A stretch of 64,000 nucleotides of DNA from Endozoicomonas sp. Mp262. Its GTDB lineage: Bacteria; Pseudomonadota; Gammaproteobacteria; Pseudomonadales; Endozoicomonadaceae. A program made the position numbers and the translations under genes. The DNA is taken from positions 257,501 through 321,500 of the forward strand of contig NZ_CP092489.1 in NCBI RefSeq assembly GCF_025643335.1. The letters run 5' to 3'. The notes beneath the pieces are model-generated. The model ran no database searches, was not told where the DNA came from, and saw only the letters and a program-made list of their open reading frames with translations. This document shows positions 1-8,518 of the stretch, one piece after another. The stretch's first letter is position 1. Each line of letters opens with the position of its first letter.

Positions 1-894
1 TTCTGGCTCAGGCATATCGTTCAACTTGGCTAAGGCTGTTTTAACCTTGAAAGCTCGACGAGCCTCATCTAGCAACTCTTTGGCTTTAGGGCGTAAGGCC
101 GTCTTGTGACCGGCACCTTTACCCAGCACATAATCAGCATGAGTATTAGCCTGAACAACATGCATTAACTCAGGTTGAGCAAAGTGGCTATCCCCGCGCA
201 CCAGCAAATGGGTTTTTGGCCACCGTTTACGGATAAGCTTGATGACACGCTTGATAATAGCGGCATTTTCCCTGCCTGTTGGCGTTTTGCCTGGACGGAG
301 GATGGCAGTAATCAGCTTGCCACTGAGACCTTCAAAAATCAGCAAAGGCAGATAACAGTAGTCCTGATATTTGGCATTAAACAAATTCATTTGCTGCGAT
401 CCGTGGGTAATGGCCGGTGTGTGATCAAGATCGATCACGATAGCCATAGGTGGCAAGTCATAACTGGCGATAAAATGATGCACAAATGCTTCAGCCATTT
501 GATAGATATCTTTGCGCCGCATGGACTTCCCGAGCCGTGTGTAGGTGGGAGATGAAGCCAGGTGGTTATCATCATCCAAAGGGTTTCGTCCGGTAGCCAG
601 CTTTAACATGGGGTCTTTACGGAGGCGGTTGCTGTCGTTGGCATCCTCATAACCGCAAGCCATTTGCAAAATTCGCTGAACCAGGAGGTTTTGCAGAGAG
701 TGGTCAATGTAGGATGGGTGACGCTTGTCATCAATGGCCTGGGTCAGTCTGGAAATAAGTCCGCTATGCAATATGGTTTCCCGTAACAGCAGAGCCCCAA
801 AATCTGAAGATAACTCTCCACCATTGAAGTCCGCACGGATAGTTTTACCATTTGAAGGATGAAAGCGAAGCTGCTCTTGTGTAGATTGGGTCAT
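1..894 (-). CDS. IS1380-family transposase, 3' part cut by window edge
   Basis: Reading the minus strand from ATG at 892-894 gives an open frame, starting MTQSTQEQLRFHP, that runs off the window with no stop. It is the diverged homologue of the transposase at 1633-3033 and shares its order of conserved blocks: a DLDHTPAITHG region, a LVRGDSHFAQPEL region and the AKLNDMPEPE stretch at the window edge. IS1380 enzymes are DDE transposases that cut and join the element ends. The C-terminal third, with the last acidic catalytic residue, lies outside the window. Confidence 0.85.
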   Translation of the reverse strand, partial: MTQSTQEQLRFHPSNGKTIRADFNGGELSSDFGALLLRETILHSGLISRLTQAIDDKRHPSYIDHSLQNLLVQRILQMACGYEDANDSNRLRKDPMLKLATGRNPLDDDNHLASSPTYTRLGKSMRRKDIYQMAEAFVHHFIASYDLPPMAIVIDLDHTPAITHGSQQMNLFNAKYQDYCYLPLLIFEGLSGKLITAILRPGKTPTGRENAAIIKRVIKLIRKRWPKTHLLVRGDSHFAQPELMHVVQANTHADYVLGKGAGHKTALRPKAKELLDEARRAFKVKTALAKLNDMPEPE

Positions 895-991
895 GGCAAG
901 TTCCGGTTTGCTTTTTCCGAAGCATTTTTTTGTCAATCCAATCGTACCAACAGATTGGACGGAACTTGCCTTTATTTATGAAATATCCGGG
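1..991 (-). mobile_element. IS1380-family insertion sequence, copy A (left part outside the window)
   Basis: The element ends at 991 with the terminal sequence CCCGGATATTTCATAA read on the minus strand, the same end seen at both sides of copy B (1535-3254). Bases 992-995 (TTAG) match the target duplication of copy B, so TTAG-type target choice is likely. The insertion lies inside a 16S rRNA gene. Copy A and copy B differ at many positions, so neither is a recent duplicate of the other. The far end and second target duplication lie outside the window, so a contig-join artefact cannot be excluded. Confidence 0.85.
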
Positions 992-1178
992 TTAGGGCGT
1001 ATGCGGTATTAATCCGGATTTCTCCGGGCTATCCCCCACTACCGGGCAGATTCCTACGTGTTACGCACCCGTCCGCCGCTCGTCAGCATCTAGCAAGCTA
1101 GATCTGTTACCGCTCGACTTGCATGTGTTAGGCCTGCCGCCAGCGTTCAATCTGAGCCATGATCAAACTCTTCAGTTT
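992..1178 (-). rRNA. 16S rRNA gene, 5' fragment of about 187 nt, interrupted by IS1380
   Basis: On the minus strand this begins AAACTGAAGAGTTTGATCAT and continues with the universal GGCTCAGATTGAACGCTGGC block, the GGCGGACGGGTG block and an ATTAATACCGCAT block, all diagnostic of the first 180 nt of bacterial 16S rRNA. It stops at CGCATACGCCCTAA exactly where IS copy A starts. This allele cannot give an uninterrupted 16S. The rest of the operon, if joined as drawn, would lie beyond copy A to the left. The sequence is gammaproteobacterial. Confidence 0.92.
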
Positions 1179-1348
1179 AAATCGTCACATTTTTCTTACG
1201 AAAAATGTAATGCTCATTCAGTTAAACGTACATGTTAAATTAACGAGTATGTTCACTCATGAATTCGCATCAAAATATATTACAAAAAAGCGTAGCTTTT
1301 TTGTGACTGATGCCATCACACAAGCGCCCACACGAATTATCTGATACT

Positions 1349-1360
1349 TTATTAAAGAAC
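1349..1360 (-). promoter_or_regulatory. rrn leader boxA-like antitermination site
   Basis: The minus strand reads GTTCTTTAATAA followed by AGTATCAGATAATTCGTGTG, which closely follows the E. coli rrn leader order of boxA (TGCTCTTTAACAA) and then a TTATCAGACAATCTGTGTGG-type stretch. BoxA recruits the Nus antitermination factors on the nascent leader RNA. It lies about 170 nt upstream of the 16S 5' end. Apart from the rrn promoter, boxA and general leader sequence, the gap between 16S and IS copy B (1179-1534) shows no gene. Confidence 0.7.
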
Positions 1361-1441
1361 TCGGTTCAATCAAGGGGTTGAACCGGCTGATTCAGCAGAG
1401 AGCCATTAGCCCGTAGAAAGTGCCGATCAGCAAGGCCGCCT

Positions 1442-1469
1442 ATCTTAATGCGACGACTGTCGTTGTCAA
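1442..1469 (-). promoter_or_regulatory. rrn promoter (sigma-70 type)
   Basis: On the minus strand a perfect -35 TTGACA (1464-1469) is followed, after a 16-bp spacer, by TAAGAT (1442-1447) as the -10. A GC-rich stretch AGGCGGCC follows, as expected of a stringently controlled rRNA promoter. It sits about 265 nt upstream of the 16S 5' end. IS copy B is inserted about 65 bp upstream of the -35, so the core promoter is intact but anything further upstream, such as Fis sites, is displaced. Confidence 0.75.
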
Positions 1470-1534
1470 GCATTCTTTTCAACACGCTTAGTTAAAAGCA
1501 AAAAGAAGCCATCCAACCCGCCAACCATGCTTAG

Positions 1535-3254
1535 CCCGGATATTTCATAAATAAAGGCAAGTTCCGCCCAACCACTTGATATGATTGGGTCGACCAAAAA
1601 AATGCTTCGGAAAAAGCAAACCGGAACTTGCCATGACTCAATCTACACAAGAACAGCTTCGTTTTCACCCCTCAAATGGCAAAACTGTCCGTGCCGACTT
1701 CAATGGCGGGGCGTTATCTTCAGATTTTGGTGCGCTTTTGTTACGGGAAACCCTGCTGCATAGCGGACTTATTTCCAGGCTGAGCCAGAGCATTGATGAC
1801 AAGCGCCACCCAGCCTACATTGACCACTCCCTGCAAGACCTTCTGGTTCAGCGAATCTTGCAAATGGCTTGTGGTTATGAGGATGCTAACGACAGCAACC
1901 GCCTGCGCAAAGACCCAATGCTCAAGCTGGCTGTCGGAAAAAATCCTTTGGATGAGGATAACCATATGGCGTCTTCCCCCACCTACACACGACTGGGGCA
2001 GTCCATGCGGCGCAAGGATATTTATCGGATGGCCGAGGCGTTTGTTCACCATTTTATCGCCAGTTACGACGTGCCGCCCATGGCTATTGTGATTGATCTT
2101 GATCACACGCCCGCCATTACTCATGGTGGTCAGCAAATGAATCTGTTTAACGCAAAATATCAGGATTATTGTTACCTGCCTTTACTGGTTTTTGAAGGGC
2201 TCAGTGGCAAGCTGATCACGGCTATCCTGCGTCCGGGCAAGACCCCGACAGGCAAGGAAAACGCTGCTATTCTCAAGCGCATCATCACGCTCATCCGTAA
2301 ACGGTGGCCGAAAACCCATTTGCTGGTACGTGGTGACAGTCATTTTGCCCAACCTGAATTAATGCATATTGTTCAGGCTAACAAGCATTCTGATTATGTG
2401 CTGGGCAAGGGTGCTGGTCATAAAACAGCCTTACGCCCCAAAGCCAAAGAGCTGCTGGGTGAGGCTCGTCAGGCTCTCAAGACCAAAACGGCGCTGGCAA
2501 AGTTGAACGATATGCCAGAGCCTGAGCGACTCAGGCTGTACGGAGAGGCCGACTATCAGGCTAAAAGCTGGAAGGGGCTGGATACCCGGATAATCTATAA
2601 GGCCGAGGTTAACCAGAAAGGCGACAATCCCCGCTTTATTGTCACATCGATCAAAGAGGCTTCCTCTGAGGTGATTTATGAAGATTTGTACTGCCCAAGG
2701 GGGCAGGATGAGAATTTCATTAAGCACCTGAAAAGCGACCTGTCCGGTGACAGGTTGTCGGATCAACGCTTTCTGGCAAATCACCTGAGGCTATTTTATG
2801 CCTGTGCGGCTTACGTCTTGCACTACGAGTTAAGAATCAAGGCTCTGAAAGGAACAGAGCTGGAGAAAGCCCAGCCATCAACGGTGATAACAAAGCTCTG
2901 CAAAGTAGCGGTCAAAGTGGTTGAGTACAAAGACCGAATCAAACTACACCTACCCCGCTGCTGCCCGTTCAAGAAGCTTTTACAGCATGTAACGGAGGTC
3001 TTTTATCTAATGCCGCTGCCTCGGCCCGGATAGTACTCTTAATAACGCCCAATCTAATCAAATGGTGACCAGACGAGAGTAGTTTGGGGTATTCATTTGT
3101 CCTGAAAAAGCCAAATTGACTGATAATTATTCAGATTGGAGCCGAGTCGGAGCCTGAAGAGCTTTTGTCACAGAAAATAAAGCAGCAGCCCCACAGCAAA
3201 GTCAAAATTGAGTGGTCTGGGGTGGTGTTTCTGCTGCTTTATGAAATATCCGGG
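1535..3254 (+). mobile_element. IS1380-family insertion sequence, copy B, complete (1720 bp)
   Basis: Terminal inverted repeats CCCGGATATTTCATAA (left) and TTATGAAATATCCGGG (right) bound the element. It is flanked by a 4-bp target duplication TTAG at 1531-1534 and 3255-3258. It holds one transposase gene (1633-3033), and about 220 bp without a gene follow it before the right end. It sits between the rrn promoter and rpoH. Confidence 0.92.
1633..3033 (+). CDS. IS1380-family DDE transposase, intact
   Basis: The start is taken at ATG 1633 (MTQSTQEQLRFHP), matching the start of copy A; an upstream in-frame start at 1585 would add 16 residues. The protein is then 466 aa. Conserved IS1380 blocks are visible: DLDHTPAITHGG (first acidic region), RGDSHFAQPELM (second) and CPRGQDENFIKHLKSDL (the Y/RGQxE region with the last glutamate, then conserved lysines). 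It mobilises its own element by a DDE mechanism. No frameshift or stop is seen. Confidence 0.93.
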   Translation: MTQSTQEQLRFHPSNGKTVRADFNGGALSSDFGALLLRETLLHSGLISRLSQSIDDKRHPAYIDHSLQDLLVQRILQMACGYEDANDSNRLRKDPMLKLAVGKNPLDEDNHMASSPTYTRLGQSMRRKDIYRMAEAFVHHFIASYDVPPMAIVIDLDHTPAITHGGQQMNLFNAKYQDYCYLPLLVFEGLSGKLITAILRPGKTPTGKENAAILKRIITLIRKRWPKTHLLVRGDSHFAQPELMHIVQANKHSDYVLGKGAGHKTALRPKAKELLGEARQALKTKTALAKLNDMPEPERLRLYGEADYQAKSWKGLDTRIIYKAEVNQKGDNPRFIVTSIKEASSEVIYEDLYCPRGQDENFIKHLKSDLSGDRLSDQRFLANHLRLFYACAAYVLHYELRIKALKGTELEKAQPSTVITKLCKVAVKVVEYKDRIKLHLPRCCPFKKLLQHVTEVFYLMPLPRPG

Positions 3255-3316
3255 TTAGTCAGCGGAGACGCATTATACACACTCATATAAAGAGATCAAT
3301 ACAAGCCTCACAAATA

Positions 3317-3347
3317 AAAAAAACTGCTGAAAGCGGCAGTTTTTTTA
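3317..3347 (-). terminator. Rho-independent terminator after rpoH (could act in both directions)
   Basis: An A-run, the stem ACTGC / GCAGT around an 8-nt loop, then a T-run make a symmetric hairpin with U-tracts on either strand. It lies 25 bp past the rpoH stop codon. Confidence 0.8.
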
Positions 3348-3371
3348 CAGGCTGTGATGGTTTGAAGGTTC

Positions 3372-4226
3372 TTAGGCCATTATGGAACCCTTTACTTTTT
3401 TCATCGCATTTTTTTCAAGCTGCCTGATTCGTTCTGCAGAAACTCCATATTCAGCTGCAAGCTCATGCAGTGTTGCCTTGCCCTCATTTAGCCACCTCCT
3501 CTCAAGGATGTCACGGCTACGCTCATCCAATAAAGCAAGAGCCTGCCTTAACTTACTGACTGAGGATTCAGACCAGTCTGCATCTTCAAGCTGTGTGGCC
3601 GGATCAAAACGCCTGTCTTCCAGATAGTGAGACGGAGCCTGATAGGAGCTATCATCGTCATCATCGGCATAACCATCAAAGGCTGTATCCTGGCCAGCCA
3701 TTCGCCCTTCCATCTCCCTGACAACTTTGGCCTCTACACCAAGATCCTTCGCTACGGCCTCAACTTCTTCATTATTAAGCCATGCCAGTCTTTTTTTAGA
3801 ACTTCTCAGATTGAAAAACAGTTTGCGCTGCGCCTTGGTGGTTGCAACTTTGACTATGCGCCAGTTACGCAAAATAAATTCATGAATTTCTGCCTTAACC
3901 CAGTGAACAGCAAAGGAAACAAGCCGAACACCCACTTCAGGGTTAAAGCGCTTAACCGCTTTCATCAAGCCCACATTGCCTTCCTGGATGAGATCAGACA
4001 TTGGCAACCCATAGCCTGAATAGCTTTTGGCAATATGAACAACAAAACGTAAATGAGACATAACCAGCTGTCTGGCTGCCTCCAGATCATTGTTATAGTA
4101 GAGACGCTCGGCCAGCTTGCGTTCCTGCTCAACAGACAACACAGCAATAGTGCTAACAGCCTGAACGTACGCCTCAAGATTACGCCCCGGTACTAACATA
4201 TCTACTGGCTGTATACTGGTTCCCAT
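3372..4226 (-). CDS. rpoH: RNA polymerase sigma-32 (heat-shock) factor RpoH
   Basis: RpoH directs RNA polymerase to heat-shock promoters (chaperones, proteases). The frame opens with TTG at 4241, but ATG at 4226 with GGAG six bases upstream is the better start, giving 284 aa, the E. coli RpoH length. Region 2 is clear ([38 protein letters not shown]). The RpoH-specific box QRKLFFNLR follows, and the C-terminal region 4 helix-turn-helix reads [20 protein letters not shown]. It is downstream of ftsYEX in the same direction, the usual gammaproteobacterial order. The 140-bp gap upstream suggests its own promoter, though I could not assign one confidently. Confidence 0.98.
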   Translation of the reverse strand: MGTSIQPVDMLVPGRNLEAYVQAVSTIAVLSVEQERKLAERLYYNNDLEAARQLVMSHLRFVVHIAKSYSGYGLPMSDLIQEGNVGLMKAVKRFNPEVGVRLVSFAVHWVKAEIHEFILRNWRIVKVATTKAQRKLFFNLRSSKKRLAWLNNEEVEAVAKDLGVEAKVVREMEGRMAGQDTAFDGYADDDDDSSYQAPSHYLEDRRFDPATQLEDADWSESSVSKLRQALALLDERSRDILERRWLNEGKATLHELAAEYGVSAERIRQLEKNAMKKVKGSIMA

Positions 4227-4366
4227 AACTGACTCCGACAAAATACTTTCAATACTCCTGACTTGATTAAAACAGCAAAAGTTCCCTTACTCGCTTAATA
4301 GTATATCAAACTCAAAAGGGGCTAGCGTTAATGAATTTACAGGATTTTTTCATACTTTCCCGGTAA

Positions 4367-5401
4367 TTAACAAGGCTCAAGCTTTTTTAAATGTTTGAAG
4401 CAGCTAGCCATCGCACCCAGAATACCTAATAACACGCCAGAGCCTAGCAGAGCAAAAAACATCTGCCAGCCGGGTTCAGCCAACGTAAAAGATTGACTAT
4501 AAAGCCCTGCCAAAGACATGACCGAAGGAAGCAGCGCAATCAGGGTTCCCCAGGTAATCATTACAGCCAGCAAAGCACCGAGCAAACCATAGAGCATGCC
4601 GGTGTAGAGAAAAGGCAGCATAATAAATCCATCAGTTCCTCCAACCAGCTTTACCACGGTTATCTCCTGCTTCCGGGCCTCAATACTTAAACCCACTGTA
4701 TTGCTAATGGCAAGCCAAACCGTTAGACCTAAAAGTAACGCCAGAGCAATTGAAACCCTCTCCAGAAACTCCGTAATAGACAGCAAACGCTGAACCCATT
4801 TTTTATCCAGCCGTACCTGCTCTACCCCTGGCAATGCCTGTAACCGGCCAACCAGCTGATCAAGGGCATTATAGGAAATACCTGCCGGAGCACTCAGCTG
4901 CAATACGCCTGGCAAGGGATTAAAACCAAGTTCAGATACAATATTGCCAATTCCCACACTCTTTTGGAAAGACAAAAGTCCTTGTTCGGGAGAAATATAA
5001 ACAGGCTCATCACCGGAGATTTTCAGAACCTCCCCCTGAAGATCTTTGACTTTTGCAGCATTTATTTCAGTGGACAGGTACAACGAAATTTTAGGATTAC
5101 CATCCCACCCTTCAGCCAAGACCTGAATATTATTCACCAGAAGATAAAAAAGGGCGGGCAAGGTAAAGGCCAGGGCAATCATAAGGCAATTCATAAAACT
5201 GGCAACAGGTGCCTTAATAAGACGCCTGAACGCTTCTATGGCCATATGGTAATGAAGCCCCAGAAGATACCCATAAGAAAGCAACCCTGTGGTCTGCCGT
5301 TCCGCTCCCCTTAACGACTCTTTATCAGAAGATACCGACTTATCCACTGATCGTTTTCTACCCGTTTTCTTCCTTGAATTCTTCCCAGGAAAAAGACTCA
5401 T
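4367..5401 (-). CDS. ftsX: Cell-division protein FtsX (ABC-transporter-like permease)
   Basis: FtsX is the membrane partner of the FtsE ATPase. The complex sits at the divisome and controls septal peptidoglycan hydrolases through periplasmic activators. The protein is 344 aa with a basic, lysine- and arginine-rich cytoplasmic N-terminus and a first membrane segment near residues 65-90. A periplasmic domain follows (YISPEQGLLSFQKSVGIGNI region), then three C-terminal membrane segments (around 215-240, 260-285 and 310-335). The ATG overlaps the ftsE stop by 4 bp (ATGA), indicating translational coupling. Confidence 0.96.
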   Translation of the reverse strand: MSLFPGKNSRKKTGRKRSVDKSVSSDKESLRGAERQTTGLLSYGYLLGLHYHMAIEAFRRLIKAPVASFMNCLMIALAFTLPALFYLLVNNIQVLAEGWDGNPKISLYLSTEINAAKVKDLQGEVLKISGDEPVYISPEQGLLSFQKSVGIGNIVSELGFNPLPGVLQLSAPAGISYNALDQLVGRLQALPGVEQVRLDKKWVQRLLSITEFLERVSIALALLLGLTVWLAISNTVGLSIEARKQEITVVKLVGGTDGFIMLPFLYTGMLYGLLGALLAVMITWGTLIALLPSVMSLAGLYSQSFTLAEPGWQMFFALLGSGVLLGILGAMASCFKHLKKLEPC

Positions 5402-6066
5402 TGTACCTCCTGATCACCCACCAGGCGCCCACTATCCAATGTAAGAATACGGTGATGCATACGGGCAACCAGCGCAAGGTCATGACTGGCAATTAGCGCA
5501 GTTACACCAATTTGGTTGAAATTTTGAAATAACTTCATTATTTCGCTGGAGAGCTGCGGGTCTAAGTTACCGGTAGGTTCATCAGCAAGAATTAATGCCG
5601 GCCTGTTTACCACTGCCCTGGCCAGCCCTACCCGTTGCTGCTCCCCCCCTGACAAAGCAGAAGGAAATACTTTTTCCTTATTAAGCAAACCCACCATATC
5701 AAGAGCCGCCCTGACACGACCCGCACAATCCTTATGGGATAAGCCGGAGATAACTAAAGGTAAAGACACATTATCAAAAACAGAGCGATCAAAGAGCAAC
5801 TGGTGATCCTGAAAAACAACGCCAATATTGCGCCTGAAGTAGGGAATTTGCCCCCGGCCAAGGGAGCGTACATTATGACCACCCACCCAGATATGTCCCG
5901 CAGAGGCATGCTCAAGCAACATAACCAGCTTCATCAAAGTGCTTTTACCCGCACCCGAATGACCGGTCAAAAAGGCAAGCTCACCTCTTTTCAGGTGAAA
6001 ACTCACCTGTTCAAGGCCTACATGCCCACCAGGATAGCGCTTGCTAACATTATCAAACCGGATCAT
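5398..6066 (-). CDS. ftsE: Cell-division ATP-binding protein FtsE
   Basis: This is the ABC ATPase that drives FtsX at the septum. The 222-aa protein starts MIRFDNVSKRYPGG and has Walker A GHSGAGKST, the Q-loop VFQDHQLL, the signature LSGGEQQRV, Walker B ALILADEPTGN and the H-loop ASHD. It is normal length. It lies 58 bp downstream of ftsY and overlaps ftsX, so ftsY-ftsE-ftsX is probably one transcription unit. Confidence 0.97.
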   Translation of the reverse strand: MIRFDNVSKRYPGGHVGLEQVSFHLKRGELAFLTGHSGAGKSTLMKLVMLLEHASAGHIWVGGHNVRSLGRGQIPYFRRNIGVVFQDHQLLFDRSVFDNVSLPLVISGLSHKDCAGRVRAALDMVGLLNKEKVFPSALSGGEQQRVGLARAVVNRPALILADEPTGNLDPQLSSEIMKLFQNFNQIGVTALIASHDLALVARMHHRILTLDSGRLVGDQEVQ

Positions 6067-6124
6067 TCAACGCTTCGCCCTTCAATCCCTGCCAATACAA
6101 TGCATTACCTGATTAATTGATTAA

Positions 6125-7780
6125 TCACTTATTACTATCAAAGAGTGCATCCACAAACTCATTGGCAGCAAAGGGCCTGAGATCGTCGATTTGCTCACCA
6201 ACACCCAAAAACCGGATCGGCAACTGCATTTGCCGTGATAGCGCAAAAATAACCCCGCCCTTGGCTGTCCCATCCAGCTTGGTCAATGCCATTCCAGTCA
6301 GGCCAACAGATTCATGGAAAAGCTTAGCCTGGCTCAAGGCATTCTGGCCTGTACCCGCATCAAGTACCAGTAGCAGTTCGTGGGGTGCCGATGCATCCAG
6401 CTTACCAAGAACCCGCTTTACTTTTTTAAGCTCTTCCATCAGGTTTTCTTTGTTATGCAGGCGCCCGGCAGTATCAGCAATCAGGACGTCCGCTCCCCGC
6501 GCCTTGGCCGCCTCAAAGGCATCAAAGACAACAGAGGCACTGTCAGCTCCGGTATGCTGGGCAATAACAGGTATACGATTCCTTTCTCCCCAAACCTGCA
6601 GCTGCTCAACTGCCGCCGCACGGAAGGTATCACCCGCAGCCAGCATCACATTCTTACCCTGCTTTTGCAGGCGGCTCGCCAGCTTGCCAATGGTGGTGGT
6701 TTTGCCCACGCCGTTAACGCCGACCACCAGAATAACATAAGGTTTTTTCTGGTCACCGATCACCAGTGGCTTATCTGCCGGTTCCAGAATACCTCTAAGC
6801 TCTGCCTTAAGGGCTTCAATCAAGGCATCAGCATCATCAAGCTCTTTATATTTGACCCTTTGCGTCAGCTTTTCGATGATCTCACTGGTTGCCTCAACAC
6901 CGACATCTGCCACTAACAACTGTGTTTCCAGTTCTTCCAGCAAATCATCATCAATTTCCTTCTTGCCGATGAAAAGCTCGGTAACACCTTCCACAAGGAC
7001 GCTGCGAGTCTTGCTTAACCCTTTGCGCATTCGGGCAAAAAAGCCACCACCCTCAGGTTCAGGCGCAGAATCCCGGCTATCCTCTGTCGTGATCTCTACA
7101 GGGGAAGGACGGGTTTCCAAAGAAGCCGCAACAGGCTCCTCTGGCTTAACAGATTCAGTTTCATCAACGGTTTGTTCTACCCTGGAAACAACGTCACTGG
7201 GCTCAGCTTTTTTTTCCGCCGTTTCCACAACAACGGAAGGCGCCTTTATTTCGCCTGCCTCAGGCTCTGCGGTAGCTTGTTGCTGACTGAATTCAGCACC
7301 TTTGGCAGCCTCGGGCTCCGCTATTTTTTCTTGAGCTGGCGTTTCAATTAAAGCTTCAGGTGCCTTCCCGGACAGGGTGTCTACAGCCTTTTCGACCTTC
7401 TCTCCAACCTCACTGGTACGCTGCTGTACCACAGGGTCAGCAGTGGCAGGCTGTTCACTTTCCGGGCTTTCAGCCGGCTTCTCAAACTTTTGCCTCATTC
7501 GGGCAAAAAGTCCCAGCTTACCTTCTCCCACACTGGCCGAACCTTCCACGGAAGCTTCGTTCTTGGCAATATCCTGCTTTACAGAAGAATCATCCTTACT
7601 CAAGCCATCAGCAGCCTGACTTCGCTCAACTTCAGCCGGTTTTGACAGATCGTCTTTGACCTCAGGGGTATCCTGGATCTGTTCTACAGACTCTTCAGAC
7701 TGACCCTGCTCTTCACGCCGTCCCCAGGGCCAGATGCGCCGTTTGGCTGCTTTCTCATCATCGTTGCGAGAACCGAACAT
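6125..7780 (-). CDS. ftsY: Signal recognition particle receptor FtsY
   Basis: FtsY is the membrane-associated GTPase that docks SRP-ribosome complexes on the Sec translocon. The protein is 551 aa. Residues 1 to about 245 are an acidic, low-complexity A domain, and the rest is the NG domain: G1 GVNGVGKTTT (354-363), the DTFRAAAVEQL motif, G3 DTAGR and G4 TKLDGTAKGG. The A domain is long and holds an amphipathic FARMR-type helix near residue 92 that recurs just before the N domain near 248 (LFARMRQKFEK and FFARMRKGLSK). Such helices contact the membrane in E. coli FtsY; a duplicate is unusual. First gene of the ftsY-E-X cluster. Confidence 0.97.
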   Translation of the reverse strand: MFGSRNDDEKAAKRRIWPWGRREEQGQSEESVEQIQDTPEVKDDLSKPAEVERSQAADGLSKDDSSVKQDIAKNEASVEGSASVGEGKLGLFARMRQKFEKPAESPESEQPATADPVVQQRTSEVGEKVEKAVDTLSGKAPEALIETPAQEKIAEPEAAKGAEFSQQQATAEPEAGEIKAPSVVVETAEKKAEPSDVVSRVEQTVDETESVKPEEPVAASLETRPSPVEITTEDSRDSAPEPEGGGFFARMRKGLSKTRSVLVEGVTELFIGKKEIDDDLLEELETQLLVADVGVEATSEIIEKLTQRVKYKELDDADALIEALKAELRGILEPADKPLVIGDQKKPYVILVVGVNGVGKTTTIGKLASRLQKQGKNVMLAAGDTFRAAAVEQLQVWGERNRIPVIAQHTGADSASVVFDAFEAAKARGADVLIADTAGRLHNKENLMEELKKVKRVLGKLDASAPHELLLVLDAGTGQNALSQAKLFHESVGLTGMALTKLDGTAKGGVIFALSRQMQLPIRFLGVGEQIDDLRPFAANEFVDALFDSNK

Positions 7781-8067
7781 AAACTACTTCATTCAGAATT
7801 GTTAATAAATCCACCACCAGGTGCTGCTAAGCCATATGCAAGCCAAACAGCCCCTGAAACCAGGCTTGAGCCCATTTAGAGGGTGCAGTAAAGGAACCAT
7901 ACTTAACCAGGACACTATCCCGGACATTCCCGGCCTTGACCGCTTAGTTACTACACCTCTGCGGAGGAAATGACAGTCGGGGTAATCCTATCCTAATTCA
8001 AACTTTCAAGAAACGACGTTTCTCAATTCAGGGGCAACAAAATAATAATCCATTTACCGCTTACCCT

Positions 8068-8331
8068 AGGGGCTGTTGATGTTTTATCGCGAACTCAGTG
8101 GTTCGTAAAGCGGCCTTACGCAAGGCGAACTGGTGCAGCGCGTAGTTATTCTACGTCAAGCCAGTTTAACGCAGTCGGAAGGCCGCTTTACGAGCCACCC
8201 GGAGGGCCAAAGCCAGCGCTTCCGTGCCGTCGTTGCAGCAGCTTGAAAGGCATGAGCATTCCTGCGCTGCTACGCCTAGCCACGAAAACGCTGGCTTTGG
8301 CTGAGCACACGATAAAACATCAACAGCCCCT
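8068..8331. repeat. Structured palindromic repeat with 22-bp terminal inverted repeats (MITE-like), no ORF
   Basis: The ends AGGGGCTGTTGATGTTTTAT (8068 onward, 22 bp to 8089) and the exact reverse complement at 8310-8331 bound a 264-bp unit. Inside are two further inverted repeats, one built on GTAAAGCGGCCTT / AAGGCCGCTTTAC and one on CAAAGCCAGCG / CGCTGGCTTTG. No open frame of note is present. The rest of the 7781-8518 gap between ftsY and the lipoprotein gene shows nothing I can assign beyond the expected promoter region. It could be a non-autonomous element or a dispersed hairpin repeat. Confidence 0.75.
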
Positions 8332-8518
8332 AACGGTAAAGGCCAAATGAAAAATTTAAATAATTAAGGCGGTTACGGATTTTTTACTATTTTTCTGAAC
8401 TATATTTAATCCGTTTCGTCAAATTACTGGAAATCACCTGAAAACAGAGGGTACCCCTGAAGAGCACCCTCCACAGGAATAACCCTATCCAAAGTCCCTT
8501 CCCGAGAAGGAGGAATGA

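Noticed and set aside
1741-2784. Open frames on the minus strand within IS copy B (1741-2136, 2431-2784)
   Set aside because: They lie antisense to the intact IS1380 transposase and match nothing; shadows of its codon use.
1-3254. Composite transposon formed by the two IS1380 copies
   Set aside because: The copies are diverged and copy B has its own complete target duplication, so they moved independently.
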